The notes under the pieces: model-generated
Database searches by the model: none
Seen by the model: the letters and a program-made list of their open reading frames with translations, nothing else
What the model was told of the DNA's origin: nothing
Shown here: positions 11,212 to 22,800 of the stretch, piece by piece
Position numbering within the stretch: the first letter of the stretch is position 1
Layout of the letters: every line of letters starts with the position of its first letter
Source: Megalobrama amblycephala
Lineage: Eukaryota > Chordata > Actinopteri > Cypriniformes > Xenocyprididae
Assembly (NCBI RefSeq): GCF_018812025.1
Contig: NC_063054.1
Span: forward strand, 24,866,142 to 24,930,141
DNA: 64,000 nt
Direction of reading: 5' to 3'
Position numbers and translations under genes: made by a program

Positions 11212-13289
11212 ATAGGCTAATGTTAACTTTGGTTAAAAGATTGAGGGAATATGTAAAGATCAAACATTAAAGATCAAAATTACAGCTACATAGCTATTTT
11301 AGTTATGACAAAAATAATATATAAATGTTAAGCCAAAACGAATTAATTTAAAGAGCTGAACTGAAACAGAAACCGGCGTTATAACTACCTCTCTAATTTG
11401 ACACAAATCCAAATGTTTCAATATTCACGATTAGGAGGCTAAACTATATTTATTATTTAAACGTTTTTATTGTAGCCTACACAAACTACTTAAAATGAGC
11501 AGTATAACTTTTTAGATTTGGTTGAATGTATGTTATTTTGACAGTTAACAGGCTGTCAAGTTACTAAAACTGATGTTGTGTGTGCGTGAGGCGCCGACGC
11601 GTTCACTTGAATTTTCTTATAAAAGCGGAAACAACATAAAATACTCAGACATTTATGGTCAAATATATGTAACACCATTCGAATCTGTGAAGGGTTAAAT
11701 AGGCTATTATTTTTGTACACTCACAATAAAAACAAAACATTGCTCGTAAAATAAACAAAGAAATTTTCTGCAGTCTCGGTTTCCTTTCTGTGAACTTCTC
11801 AAAAATGAACCGACACTCATATTGTCGCATTTTTTCCCCTTTCATTTTGTAATATGTTAATTAGCTACTTAAGTGAAATAAATTTCGCGCATAGACATAG
11901 GCTATTTATTCCTTTTATATAGGCCTAATTGAATCCTTTTTTCTTCGTACACAAGCGCGGCAGGTGCATGATGATGATGAATCCTCATGTTCTGTTTATT
12001 CTGCTATTTGTTCATGTAGGCTAAAACTAAACCCCTGGGATTTTTTTTAATGATTCACAGACATTTATCAAATTTCGTTTAATTCTAATTTAATATAATC
12101 TTGTCGGTTAATGAAACGATGATCGCATCAAGTTGAAAGTCAGGGGGAAAAACAGAAATTATATTGACAAGGCAACAATAATTTTCGTTTAGTTTAAGTT
12201 TTTCAAAACATCCACAGAACTGCATACAGTAAATTTTCCCGCTGTTTAAGCCACGAATATTTACAAAATAAAATAATTACAAAGATGATAAAAGATAATA
12301 AAATAATTACAAAGATAATAAAAGTTCTATGTTTAATATACGAGAGTTTTTGTTTTGCTGTTGTCCACTAAAGCAATTGACGCAGAATCGCCAATAGCCG
12401 TTAAATAGAAATTGAAAGTAAAATGTTCAGGGCCATAGCTAATTCATTCAAAAGCGAAGGAAAGACAGAAAAAGTGAGGATAGCAAGTAAACTGTGACAT
12501 ATAATAATGTTCACTGTGTTCATAAAAGTGTTTAATTTAAGAGATAAAATCAGCATGGCCATTTATAAGCTAAGGAAAACTAAAAAGCCCCCCGATGGTG
12601 ATACCGTTATTAGGTGTTGCCACCTAGTGGAGCCTATTTTCTAATATGACTGCATAGTCTACTGCAAGGAATGCGTCTGCTAAATGATTGAATTTAAATG
12701 TATAAAATGTAAACAAAACATTAAAATAAGAAAAAAAAAAAAAAAATGAGTGCAGTAGCCACTGATCTGTCTGTTATTATGTATAGCCTGATCGGTGGTA
12801 GCAGCCCAAAGGATGTCATGCGCTTGGTAACAGATGTAGAGGCATTTACATTTTAAAAACACAATGACAGCTTAAAAACAGACTTAATTAAACTTACTGT
12901 AGGTTTTTTACACTTTTTTTATCTGTGCAAACATATTTCTGTGAAATACGCGTTAGGTTGCACAGAAGAAAGCCGATTTATGACATCTACTGATATAGCA
13001 GCAGAGGACTATTATTTTGTTGAACGAACTGAAGATGACGTCATTGGCTCAGATTTGATAGACCAATCGGCTGAAAGGGGCGTGTAATGACCGCCCACAT
13101 GTGGAAAACGAGTTTTGAAGTCGTGTTTCCGTTTTCTATCCGTGACCCGAAAAAAACGAAAATCGAGTCAAAATCTTGTTTTCCCGTTTTTTTAACAAAC
13201 GAAAAAACGGGAAACGACCGTTTTTTCGTTTCTGCTTATTTCATTTCAAATTGGAAAACAAACTATCAAAACGTACACGGACCCCCTGA

Positions 13290-14058
13290 TTATACCCTGA
13301 TTCTCCCTCACCAACTCTGCTGTTGTCTGACTTGTACTGGTGCTGGTATTTCAAGAGTCACTCTCAACCTATCAGTCCATAAAAATAAAAAATCAGTCTT
13401 CATCTATTTCATGATCACTTCAGCTTGTGATTCTTATTCATGTTTTAGGATTCCTTGCCTTAGCGAAGTCTTTAAGTACCTGACACCTTGTACTTCTGGA
13501 GACTCCAGGTAGTTTGGAGTTCTGGAAAATGGAGGCACTGAAGATGGGGCACTATTACGCATCTTCTGAAAGAGTACAGAATCTCCAGATCAAAACACAG
13601 GAGAAGTAAATGTAAAATAACGTGATCATCAAACATTAAACAGCATGTAAATACTGCAAAACTGCCTAATGTTACTGAATGAAATGTCGACCCAGGATGA
13701 GCTATAGGATTGTGAAGTTTTGTGGGTGTTGATGGACTCGATCTGCTTTTTGATCAACCTTCTGTCCGGACGTCTTTGACAAAAATGCGATTTCCCAGCT
13801 TTCTTTTAAAATGTTGTTGTTGTTGTTGTTGTTTATGAAACTTTCCCACATTCAAGTGTTGATAAAAAAAAGGATGCATGAAGTTAGAATAAAATGTTTT
13901 TAAAATGGAAAGAGTTAAAGGTATATTTCAAGTAGCCTATAAAAAAATGGATATCAAAATAGGAACATAGTAGTATACTAAGTCTTAAAGTGCAAAAATA
14001 ATATATATATATAGACAAATCCGGTGAAACACGGAAGTAAAGCAGCGCCGCCATTACT
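13290..14058. other. No gene seen; flank of the large element
   Basis: Between the two large elements. Holds a (TTG)n tract near 13813-13830. The GC-rich block GCCGCCATTACTGC at 14047-14060 is the left flank of the large element. Confidence 0.4.
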
Positions 14059-14214
14059 GCCCCAGCAAACACAGTACGTTGTGACGACGTCGTCAGTTAG
14101 TCGTCATTTGGTCAGCGTGACATTACTTTATGACAACGTTGTGAGGACGTCGTGGTAATGTTCCATTTTTTAGAATCTTGGCTAACGTTCCAGAAACGTC
14201 CCAGCCAACATTCT

Positions 14215-14645
14215 ATCATGGGGCCCATGTGGGCCCCATATGGACTGTAAATATGGGGCCTGTGTGGGTTTGTCCATGGGTTCCATGTGGGCCCCATCTG
14301 AATTAGCCCATATTAATCCCATATGGGGCCTGACTGGGGTTAATGTGGGGCCCAAATGGGCAACACATACAAGACCCATATTGGTCCCACTTATAACCCA
14401 TCCAACAAAATAAAGTTGGGGCCTGACTGGGGCTAATGTGGGGCCCAACTGGGCAACACATATAAGGCCCATATTTGTCCCACATATGACCCAGCCAACA
14501 AAACAACTGTGGGGCCAATGTGAGCCCCATATGGCTGTAAACATGGGGCCTAGATGGGTTTGTCTGCGGGTTCCATGTGGGCCCTGTATGAATTAGCCCA
14601 TATAAATGTCATATAGAACCTAAGTGGGGCCCAACTGGGCAACAT
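14215..14645. repeat. Left subterminal GGGCCCA-type repeats of the nested element
   Basis: Irregular repetitions of TGGGGCCC, GGGCCCAACTGGGCAACA and GGGTTCCATGTGGGCCC. The open frames here on the minus strand are low-complexity by-products of the repeats. Confidence 0.75.
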
Positions 14646-15139
14646 TCATAATCATACATCTACTTGACTATTCCACTGGTCATTCATCTACAAAAAAAAA
14701 AAAAAAAAAAAAATCACAAAAAATGCAAGGTGCAATTTACAAAAAATTAATCAGACCTTTAAAAGTTCAGTATATCAAGTACTTTTATTATAATTCAAAC
14801 ATTTTCAATAAAAGTTTTTGTAAAGTGTTAAACACCAACATTACCATTTAAAACGGTGATACTATGCCAACAGCTGGTTTTACATAACCAAACTTATGTA
14901 ACATTTAAAAATATTACTAATAAAAAAAATAAAAAACAGTCAAGAAATTAAAACACCGGGAACAAAAACCTGGTAATTTTCTGTCTGTTCACCAAAACAT
15001 CTGATGCTTCCAAACAGTAATAATATTTAAAAAAGAAAGCTTCATGAATAGACTTTATATGGAGAGATAGAAATGTCTTAATTTCATTAATAACGTCACT
15101 TGTGTTTCAGAGATGAATGAAAGTCTTATGGGTTTAAAG

Positions 15140-15281
15140 CAGGGGTGTCAAACCCCTGGAGGGCCACAGCCCTGCATATTTTAGTTGCAAACCTGTTGCA
15201 ACACACATTACATCTAGTTTTCAAATAATCCTGAAGGGTTTGAAGGCTATGGCCCTCCAGGATGAGAGTTTGACACCACTG
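15140..15281. mobile_element. hAT-type MITE (142 bp)
   Basis: Ends CAGGGGTGTCAAAC and GTTTGACACCACTG, flanked by the 8-bp duplication GTTTAAAG (15132-15139 and 15282-15289). Ends and duplication length are those of hAT elements. Confidence 0.88.
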
Positions 15282-15287
15282 GTTTAA

Positions 15288-16068
15288 AGGGATAGTTCAC
15301 CCAAAAATGAAAATTGAAAATGTTTATCTGCTTACCCCCAGCTCATCCAAGATGTAGATGTCTTTGTTTCTTCAGTAGAACACAAATTAAGATTTTTAAC
15401 TCCAAACGCTGCCGTCTGTCAGTGGTACAATGCAAGTCAGCGGGAACTTGGACTATAAAAGTAAATAAAACACGACAGACAAATCCAAATTAAACCCTGC
15501 GGCTCGTGACGACACATTGATGTCTTAAGACACGAAACGATCGGTTTGTGCGAGAAACCGAACAGTATTTATATCATTTTTTTAACTCTAATACACCACT
15601 ACGTCCAACTCCGTTCAGCTTCCGGTTAGTGAGGTCTGATCGCGCTCCGACAACGGCAGTGATGTCTTGCGCATATACTTCAATGAGTGCTAGACATCAC
15701 TTCCGTTGTCGGAGCGCGATCAGACATCACGAATCGATTGATGAATACAGTTGGACGTAGTGGTGTATTAGAGGTAAAAAATTATATAAATACTGTTCGG
15801 TTTCTCGCACAAACCGATCGTTTCGTGTCTTGGGACATCAATGTGTCGTCACGAGCCGCAGGGTTAAACTTGGATTTGTCTGTCGTGTTTTATTTACTTT
15901 TATAGTCCAAGTTCCCGCTGACTTGCATTGTACCACTGACAGACGGCAACAGTTGGAGTTAAAAATCTTAATTTGTGTTCTACTGAAGAAACAAAGACAT
16001 CTACATCTTGGATGCGCTGGGGGTAAGCAGATAAACATAAAATTTTCATTTTTGGGTGAACTATCCCT
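15288..16068. mobile_element. TTAA-flanked foldback element (near-perfect hairpin, 781 bp)
   Basis: TTAA at 15284-15287 and 16069-16072; ends AGGGATAGTTCACCC and GGGTGAACTATCCCT. The whole element is an inverted repeat with its centre near 15680, so each strand could fold into a hairpin with arms of about 380 bp. Abundant family in cyprinids; piggyBac or Kolobok would explain the TTAA target. Open frames here are shadows of the palindrome. Confidence 0.88.
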
Positions 16069-16237
16069 TTAAATCAATAGAAGAAAGAGAAAAGATTTTT
16101 ATATTTTGGGTGAACAATCCCTTTTAAACACTTAAAACCTCAACGACAACATAAAACACAAAAACTGTTTAACTTACAATACAGTATTAAAATACTTGGT
16201 CTCAACAATTTGTATAGATGGACACACACAAAACTGA

Positions 16238-16374
16238 TCACAGTCCTGAAGACTGCTGTGACCTGATTGCTCTCTTTCCGCCCCTGTCTCTAGCCCCTGT
16301 GAACCATTTTGAGAGTGCTTTTTCTATGTCTTTCTGGTTCACAGTCTTGGTCATTGCATTCTTCTTCAGTCCAC
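16238..16374 (-). CDS. Terminal exon of a DUF4806-like transposon protein (putative)
   Basis: On the minus strand, acceptor TTTTTATAG is followed by a frame of about 45 codons ending in TGA (16240-16238). It contains KDIEKALSKWFTGARDRGGK, the basic amphipathic end I associate with DUF4806-type proteins found in fish transposons. Codon content and the sharp splice boundary argue for a real exon. Function is unknown; a role as an accessory protein of the transposon is inference. No polyadenylation signal was located. Confidence 0.5.
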
Positions 16375-17110
16375 CTATAAAAACAAAAGATACACACAAT
16401 CATATGAAATGTCCAGCTACTTACATTTTATTTTATAGTGTCCTTGTCACAGTGTAGGTGTACATATAACTACTTAGTAATGTTAATTAACAACATTTTA
16501 CTTACTACAGGATTAAAATGTTAGTTCTCCCCAAAATTAAAATTGTAATTTACTCACTCAAGTATATGATGAATTAACTAAATGAACTAAATTAATGTGC
16601 AATATATTTCAACAATATGTAAAATGTAACAAACACTGTAAAACAGTGCTACCCATATTTGTTAATATTTTACTGTCACCCAATCCACCTCACCTGCCGC
16701 TTTTAGGAGCAAGTTATGTCAAATGTCTTTAAAACTAAGTATTTTTCCATTCAAACGCGGTTATTACTATAAATTGTGTGGAAATTCCATGGGAAATTCA
16801 GTTTCCACTCAGGTGAAAAAAATGGCGGCAAGACGGTCACAAAATGCATAAGTGAAGCATAAAATGAACAACAACCGAGAATCCTACTTCATTAATGGCA
16901 GGCAAGAACAAAACTACACCTTACAGCAACAAAAACGACATGCTTTAAGTCTTTACAGACATTTTTAGCGATTACGCGGCCAGAAAAAAAAAAACACATC
17001 ACAATTTTAAAGGCTACATTATGTTAAAGGTAATTTAAACGTTCAAAACAATGTTCCCTATACTTGAAACCGTAGATAATTAAACCATTTCTAGAAAATA
17101 TGCATTTTAC

Positions 17111-17235
17111 CTGCTTATTTTCGATCCGTCTCGATCACTGCTGACCGTTAAAAGTAGTACCTCCTGTCTCCTGCCGTGCTGCCGCACCACTGTGCTTAGA
17201 AACTGTATCCGCGCGCCAGCGCGGAAATTCCTTTT
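17111..17235 (-). other. Candidate first exon and promoter of the nested element's gene
   Basis: Reading the minus strand, a CpG-containing segment (GGCGCGCGGATAC, near 17217) leads into a stretch ending AATAAGCAG followed by donor GTAAAA at 17110-17105. It lies 735 bp upstream of the DUF4806-like exon on the same strand. Intervening coding exons are not visible, which suggests an internally deleted gene or a short transcript. Low certainty. Confidence 0.3.
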
Positions 17236-18299
17236 GTTCGAATATTTAAAATATTTACAGTTATAAATTTAAATGTACGCTTATTTTCAGAAAAGATCAT
17301 TGACATATGATATTATATGATATAATATTATGTGAAAAAATCTAACTAAAATTGGAATACAAAAGGACTACTTTGTCAAGCGGAAGGTTGTCAGAACATT
17401 TGAGAGTGTAGGCTACAGTAGGTCCCATGTGAGACCGATATCCGCTTGTTAAGTCGTGACGTCAGACTTAACAACCGAATAAGTCTTCTAGTTTAAAAAA
17501 CAAAAACCATAAAAAAAACATTAAAAAGGGTTGTCCCTGCTATGTGTGCATTAAAAGAAAAATGCATTTTTGCATAGGCAGATATAGATAATCCACACAT
17601 TTTCATTTAAAATGTTTTAAAATAATTTTTTAAAAAACATTCTCTTTATAAGTTTTTTTACATTGGCACAAAAACAAAAATAAAAACATTCCAATACAAA
17701 TTTTTTTACACTTTTATACAAATCCTGATTTAGCACTAGATTTTAATATCGTAATAATATATGGAAAAAGAAAAATGAAAAAGAAAAGAAAATAAATGGA
17801 AAAAGAAAATAAGTGTGTGTGTAGGGGGGTGCTTGTATTAGAATTCAACTACTGCTTTCTTATTAAAATAATTGATAAAAGGCATGCTGCATATTTATTT
17901 ATTTATTTATTTGCTCCATTTTATCACTGACACCAAAAACTAAAAAAAAAAAGCTAAAAAAAACTAAAGCTAAAATTGGGTCTGGATCCAACTGCTTTTC
18001 CTACACTTCTGACAGCAACTGAAAAACTGAAATCCAATAATTACCAATCTTAGGAAAATGCCAAAACATATGTCCTAGTGATGCTGGTGTTTGACCACAC
18101 ATATCACATAGTGGGTCTACAGAGGAAAATATATTAGAGAGCTTTAGTTTAGAAAGGTGGAGTCGATGTAGGTTTTATAAACATGGAATAAGAATGAACT
18201 TGTTCTTGTGCTTCATCCCATTGCCAATCTTCAATATTTATTCCTAAAAAGTGGCTTTTAACCAATAAAGTTTAAAGGTGTAAAGATGTATTTAAGTGT

Positions 18300-18950
18300 G
18301 AAATTATTTTGCCCACACAGATCCCACAAAGGTCTCATATCTATATGGGACCCACATTGTGAAACACACATGGGACCCACATAAACTGCCCATTTGCAGC
18401 CCATGCCCACATAGATCCCATGAAGGTCCCATATAGTAAAACCTAAATGGGACCCACATAAACTGCCCATCTTTAGCCCATGCCCACATAGATCCCATGA
18501 AGGTCCCATATAGGCCTAGTAAAACCTAAATGGGACCCACATTGTGAAACACACATGGGACCCACATAAACTGCCCATCTTTAGCCCATACCCACATAGA
18601 TCCCATGAAGGTCCCATATGGTCAAACCTAAATGGGACCCACATTGTGAAACACACATGGGACCCACATAAACTGCCCATCTTTAGCCCATGCCCACATA
18701 GATCCCATGAAGGTCCCATATGGTCAAACCTAAATGGGACCCACATTGTGAAACACACATGGGACCCACATAAATTGCCCATCTTTAGCCCATACCCACA
18801 TAGAACCCATGTAGGTCCCATATAGTAAAACCTATATGGGACCCACATTGTGAAAAACACATGGGACCCACATAAATTGCCCATCTTCATCCCATGCCCA
18901 CATAGAACCCATGCTGCCCAGCTATAACCCATATGGGGCCCACATATCAA
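18300..18950. repeat. 102-bp tandem repeats (right subterminal array)
   Basis: ATTGTGAAAC recurs at 18541, 18643, 18745 and 18847, exactly 102 bp apart, with variants further left. Units contain TGGGACCCACAT, AACTGCCCAT and AGGTCCCATAT. Because 102 is divisible by 3, one reading frame stays open on the minus strand (233 codons, 18516-19217); I do not regard it as a gene. Confidence 0.9.
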
Positions 18951-19268
18951 TGTTGGCTGGGGTCGCGGGCACGTCCTCAAAAGACGTCGCTGGTTAATAC
19001 CACGGAGAACGTTGTAGCGACGTGGTCCACAGGTCTCCTGATAACTTTCCAGATATTGCATTAAGCCAACATTATGTTTGTTAATATGGCATTTGGATAG
19101 TATGAGTAAATTTAATTGATTCAAGCTTTTTAAACGAATCGACATAGTTTTATTTATATTTGAGATATACCTACTAAACATATTCATAAAATATTTGCCA
19201 GCAAAACTACCTAACATTTACTTAATAAATTGTGATTATTCATATGTTTGTGAACAAGAGGTTTACTG

Positions 19269-19302
19269 AATGATAACGTTGTGAGGACGTCGTGGTAAAG
19301 TT

Positions 19303-19341
<39 letters not shown>

Positions 19342-19460
19342 ATCTTGGCTAACGTTCCAGAAACGTCGCGGGCACGTCCTCAAAAGACGTCGCTGGTTAA
19401 TCCCACGGAGAACGTTGTAGCGACGTGGTCCATTGGTCTCCTGATAACTTTCCAGATATG
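19269..19460. repeat. Second copy of the left subterminal repeat of the large element
   Basis: Matches 14130-14199 plus 18964-19063 (the copy split by the nested element), with an extra T tract at 19308-19337. It serves as the empty-site reference for the nested insertion. Confidence 0.88.
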
Positions 19461-19859
19461 TAACTTTTTGTGTTCAAAATGTACAAAAATTATACAATGG
19501 GAATGTACAACATGAATACATTTTCCAAACCGTGTTTTTGTTGTACCCTGAATCATTATGGTACACCTAGATAAGTGTTTATATTCGGACTATTTTAGAC
19601 CAGTCTGGTAGGAACCGCTGCGGAGTAGCACAAATACCTGCGTGATTCGTCATAGACATAAACAGAGAAGTAGCTCCGGCTACAATGTTCTTCCGCAAGA
19701 TGCATGCCGTTCTGTTTAACCGTTAGAGCGCCAAAAGTTATGGACATGTTTATATATTATATGTTGTGTTTGTGAATGAAGGAGATTTATTGGATGGGGC
19801 ACGCGCGAGACAAATTCGAAATTTTAAATGAGCAAGTCTAACGGACTTTCGGAGAATCT

Positions 19860-22800
19860 TGAGTACTGCGCATGCGCATCATTTTGTTCTGTAACGGTCG
19901 ACTTCCAGCAGACGGACACGGAGTAAAAGGTAAGCCCTTAAGGTACTGCTTTTATTCATCGTTTTTGCCCATGTGACACTAAATATCACTTGTGATGAGT
20001 AATGTTAGTGCAGTGTTTTTGGTTTTCTAAATGTATTTCATAAATAAATTACGTTTGGTTAATGTGCGCACGAGCGCTGTCCCCGTGAGGCGGTCTGAGG
20101 TAACTTAGCGTTAATGTTAAAATTATCTGAGACGCAGTTTTATATTCTTATTTTAGTTATTTTAAGTGTAACGTTCACTGTTTAATGCTCTAAACGGCAA
20201 AATAATCACTTATATTCGTTAAACGGCAACTGTAGTAAAGTGTTTTTTAATTTTAGACCCTGCCTGGCCTCCTTGAAGCTCATATGAACCATATTGAAAA
20301 TTCAATAAAATCAGACACGGTTAATTACTTCACGATTTGTTTACTTAAATTCTTTGTAATGACAGCCAGTGAAGCAGCCAAATCAATGATTTAGAGTTGT
20401 TTATAACAAAATATTCTCGTTTGTCGCCACTTACTGGTTTAATGTGAACGTTATGTGTGAGTCTATTCATTCTAAGAAATCTAACATACTTTTTATTTTC
20501 AGCAGCTGGAGGAGAGACAGCCTGTGCAGCAACAACAAGACAACAATGATTATAAGCAGGGGTGGGTATTAAATTAGTTTCTGACTTGTTCAGTACCAGT
20601 AGATTTATAAGATTTATAAGGTCCTGGACTAATGGTGCTGCTATCGGTATGTATGTAACGTTCAGTCATTAATTGCCCTTTATATACAACCACATATCAT
20701 TCAGATAATCTCCAGGTGGACTGCACGGGTCCAGGATCAAGAGATCATTCATCATGCAGACCATGTTCCAGGAGAAGCAGCGTATACTGGGTGAACAACT
20801 ATGCCTCACTTTTCCAATATCACTTAGGTAAGACTAAATGGATTTAAAGTGATTTCAATCATGGTAATTTGTTTCAGGTCTGCTTGATCATTTTGTTGTC
20901 CTGGATGTGAGAACATGGTCAAAAGATGTGTCAATCAGCATCCAGCCATAAAAGCAGCCTTCTCGTTAAAGGGTTAGTTCTCCCAAAAATGAAAATTCTG
21001 TCATTTATTACTTACCCTCATGTCGTTCCACACCCGTAAGACCTTTGTTAATCTTCAGAACACAATTTAAGATATTTTAGTTGAAATCCGATGGTTCAGT
21101 GAGGCCTCCATAGGGAGCAATGGACATTTCCTCTCTCAAGATCCATTAATGTACTAAAAACATATTTAAATCGGTTCATGTGAGTACAGTGGTTCAATAT
21201 TAATATTATAAAGTGACAAGAATATTTTTGGAGCACCAAAAAAAACTAAATAACGAATTATTTAGTGATGGCTGTTAAGTTAAACTTGAAATTCTAAGGG
21301 AAAAAATTGTATTCATTATTGTTAAATAAAGACTGGAAATCTATCGGATGAGATGAGGTTTGATGTGAGATCAAAATGAATGAATACTATTGGTTGTGGA
21401 CACGTAGTGCAACCTGGAAGGAACAAGGAAGCTGATTGGCCATTGGATCTCCACATGTCACATAGAACCAGGTGTGCCTGTTTGATTATCAGTGTGCAGA
21501 GGATCTCTGCTGGCAGTGAATGCGCTTCTTTTACCCAAGTTGGTGCTAATACTGGTTATAAAACCAAAGGATAAGTGTTGTTAAAGCATGCATGGATATA
21601 GCCACTGAGTTTGGAAGAAACCACATGCTGAGTTTGGTCAAAGACAGTTGGGAAAAGCCACAATGTGTTCATCAACTTTGAGACGCTACTGGTTATTAAG
21701 CTAAACATCTGACTAAGCATCTGAGTTAAACATCTGAATTAACCTGTGAAGAAAAGCAAATGAGGATCAAGTTGTTACTGAAAATAAATTGCTTCGATGA
21801 TAAAGGATGTTTTGAGTTATTCCATGCGCACTCAAGAGTTGGTTGAAGCCTTTGTCAAGTTAGGGTAAACATTGTGGCAGAGAAGAATCCCTAGATAACT
21901 TGACAATGGCCGATTTCAAAACAATGCTTCAGGAAGCATCGGAGCACAGATGAATCAGTGTGTCGAATCTGCTGTACGGAGCGCCAAAGTCACGTGATTT
22001 CAGCCGTTGGCAGTTTGACACGCGATCTGAATCATGATTCGACACACTGATTCATTTGTGCTCCGATGCTTCATGAAGCAGTGTTTTGAAATTGGCCATC
22101 ACTAAATAAGTCGTTATTTTGTTTTGTTTTTTTGGCGCTCCAAAAATATTCTTGTCGCTTTATAATATTAATATTGAACCACTGTACTCACATGAACTGA
22201 TTTAAATATGTTTTTAGTACCTTTATGGATCTTGAGGGAGGAAGTGTCCATTGCTCCCTATGGAGGCCTCACTGAGCCATCGGATTTCAACTAAAATATC
22301 TTAATTTGTGTTTTGAAGATTAATGTCTTACGGGTCTGAAACGGCATGAGGGTGAGTAATAAATGACAGAATTTTCATTTTTGGGTGAACTAACCCTTTA
22401 AAAGGCTCAGGAGGACAAACAGGTAATTCACAGGGTTGAATTTCACAATTCAATTACTCACAGAGACAAGGAGATGTTAATAATTCTGAATTTGAGGGGT
22501 CAGCAATTTTACTATTTGATACATTTACACTTTTTATTTAATTCAGAAATCATTGTGATTGATGAATCTGAATAAAGGTGATGTGTACATTTATTTAGAA
22601 ATCGGATTTGATATTTTAAAATGCACTGTCTGTCCAAAATTACAGACTTTCCCGCTGTTGGTGCATATTAACCATCATCCTGTCATTGTTTCTTTTCTGT
22701 TTCAAAAAGCAGACTTTATATTTATCATTCCAGGTCCTGATTAGGAGACGCAGAGAACATGAAGCTATGTGCCATGCTATTTATATTTATCAAGCAGTAA

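Larger units (their letters stand above)
5774..13283. mobile_element. DNA transposon with ~350-bp terminal inverted repeats, 6-bp duplication
   Basis: The left arm (about 5774-6120) is the reverse complement of the right arm (about 12930-13283), with scattered differences. Ends are GGTCCGTGTACG and CGTACACGGACC, flanked by CCCTGA at 5768-5773 and 13284-13289. Without the Gypsy insertion the element is about 2.7 kb; its interior (6121-6393 and 11217-12929) has no transposase-like frame, so it is non-autonomous. Each arm carries TGACGTCA. Open frames across the arms (such as 5743-5970 and 13087-13512) are inverted-repeat shadows. A 6-bp duplication fits few families; Dada is one candidate, not proven. 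Confidence 0.82.
14200..18961 (-). mobile_element. 4.8-kb DNA transposon nested in the larger one (CCCAGCC ends, duplication GT)
   Basis: Ends CCCAGCCAACATT and AATGTTGGCTGGG are exact inverted repeats. It splits a subterminal repeat of the host element between ..CAGAAACGT and CGCGGGCACG; the unsplit copy at about 19355-19380 reads CAGAAACGTCGCGGGCACG, so GT was duplicated (a 3-bp GTC reading with shifted ends is also possible). Left subterminal DNA is GGGCCCA/TGGGGCC-rich (14215-14640); the right has 102-bp tandem repeats (18300-18950). Carries a minus-strand exon with a DUF4806-like C-terminus. Confidence 0.82.

Noticed and set aside
13087..13512. 141-codon frame
   Set aside because: Runs through the right inverted arm of the 5774-13283 element; the same peptide appears from the left arm at 5743-5970, and no protein family is recognised.
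14015..14302. A possible CRISPR-like or structured RNA region around the CGTCGT repeats
   Set aside because: Repeats are transposon subterminal DNA in a vertebrate genome; spacing is irregular and there are no spacers.
18516..19217. 233-codon open frame on the minus strand
   Set aside because: Produced by a 102-bp (multiple of three) tandem repeat; composition is repeat-driven and no start or splice context supports a gene.
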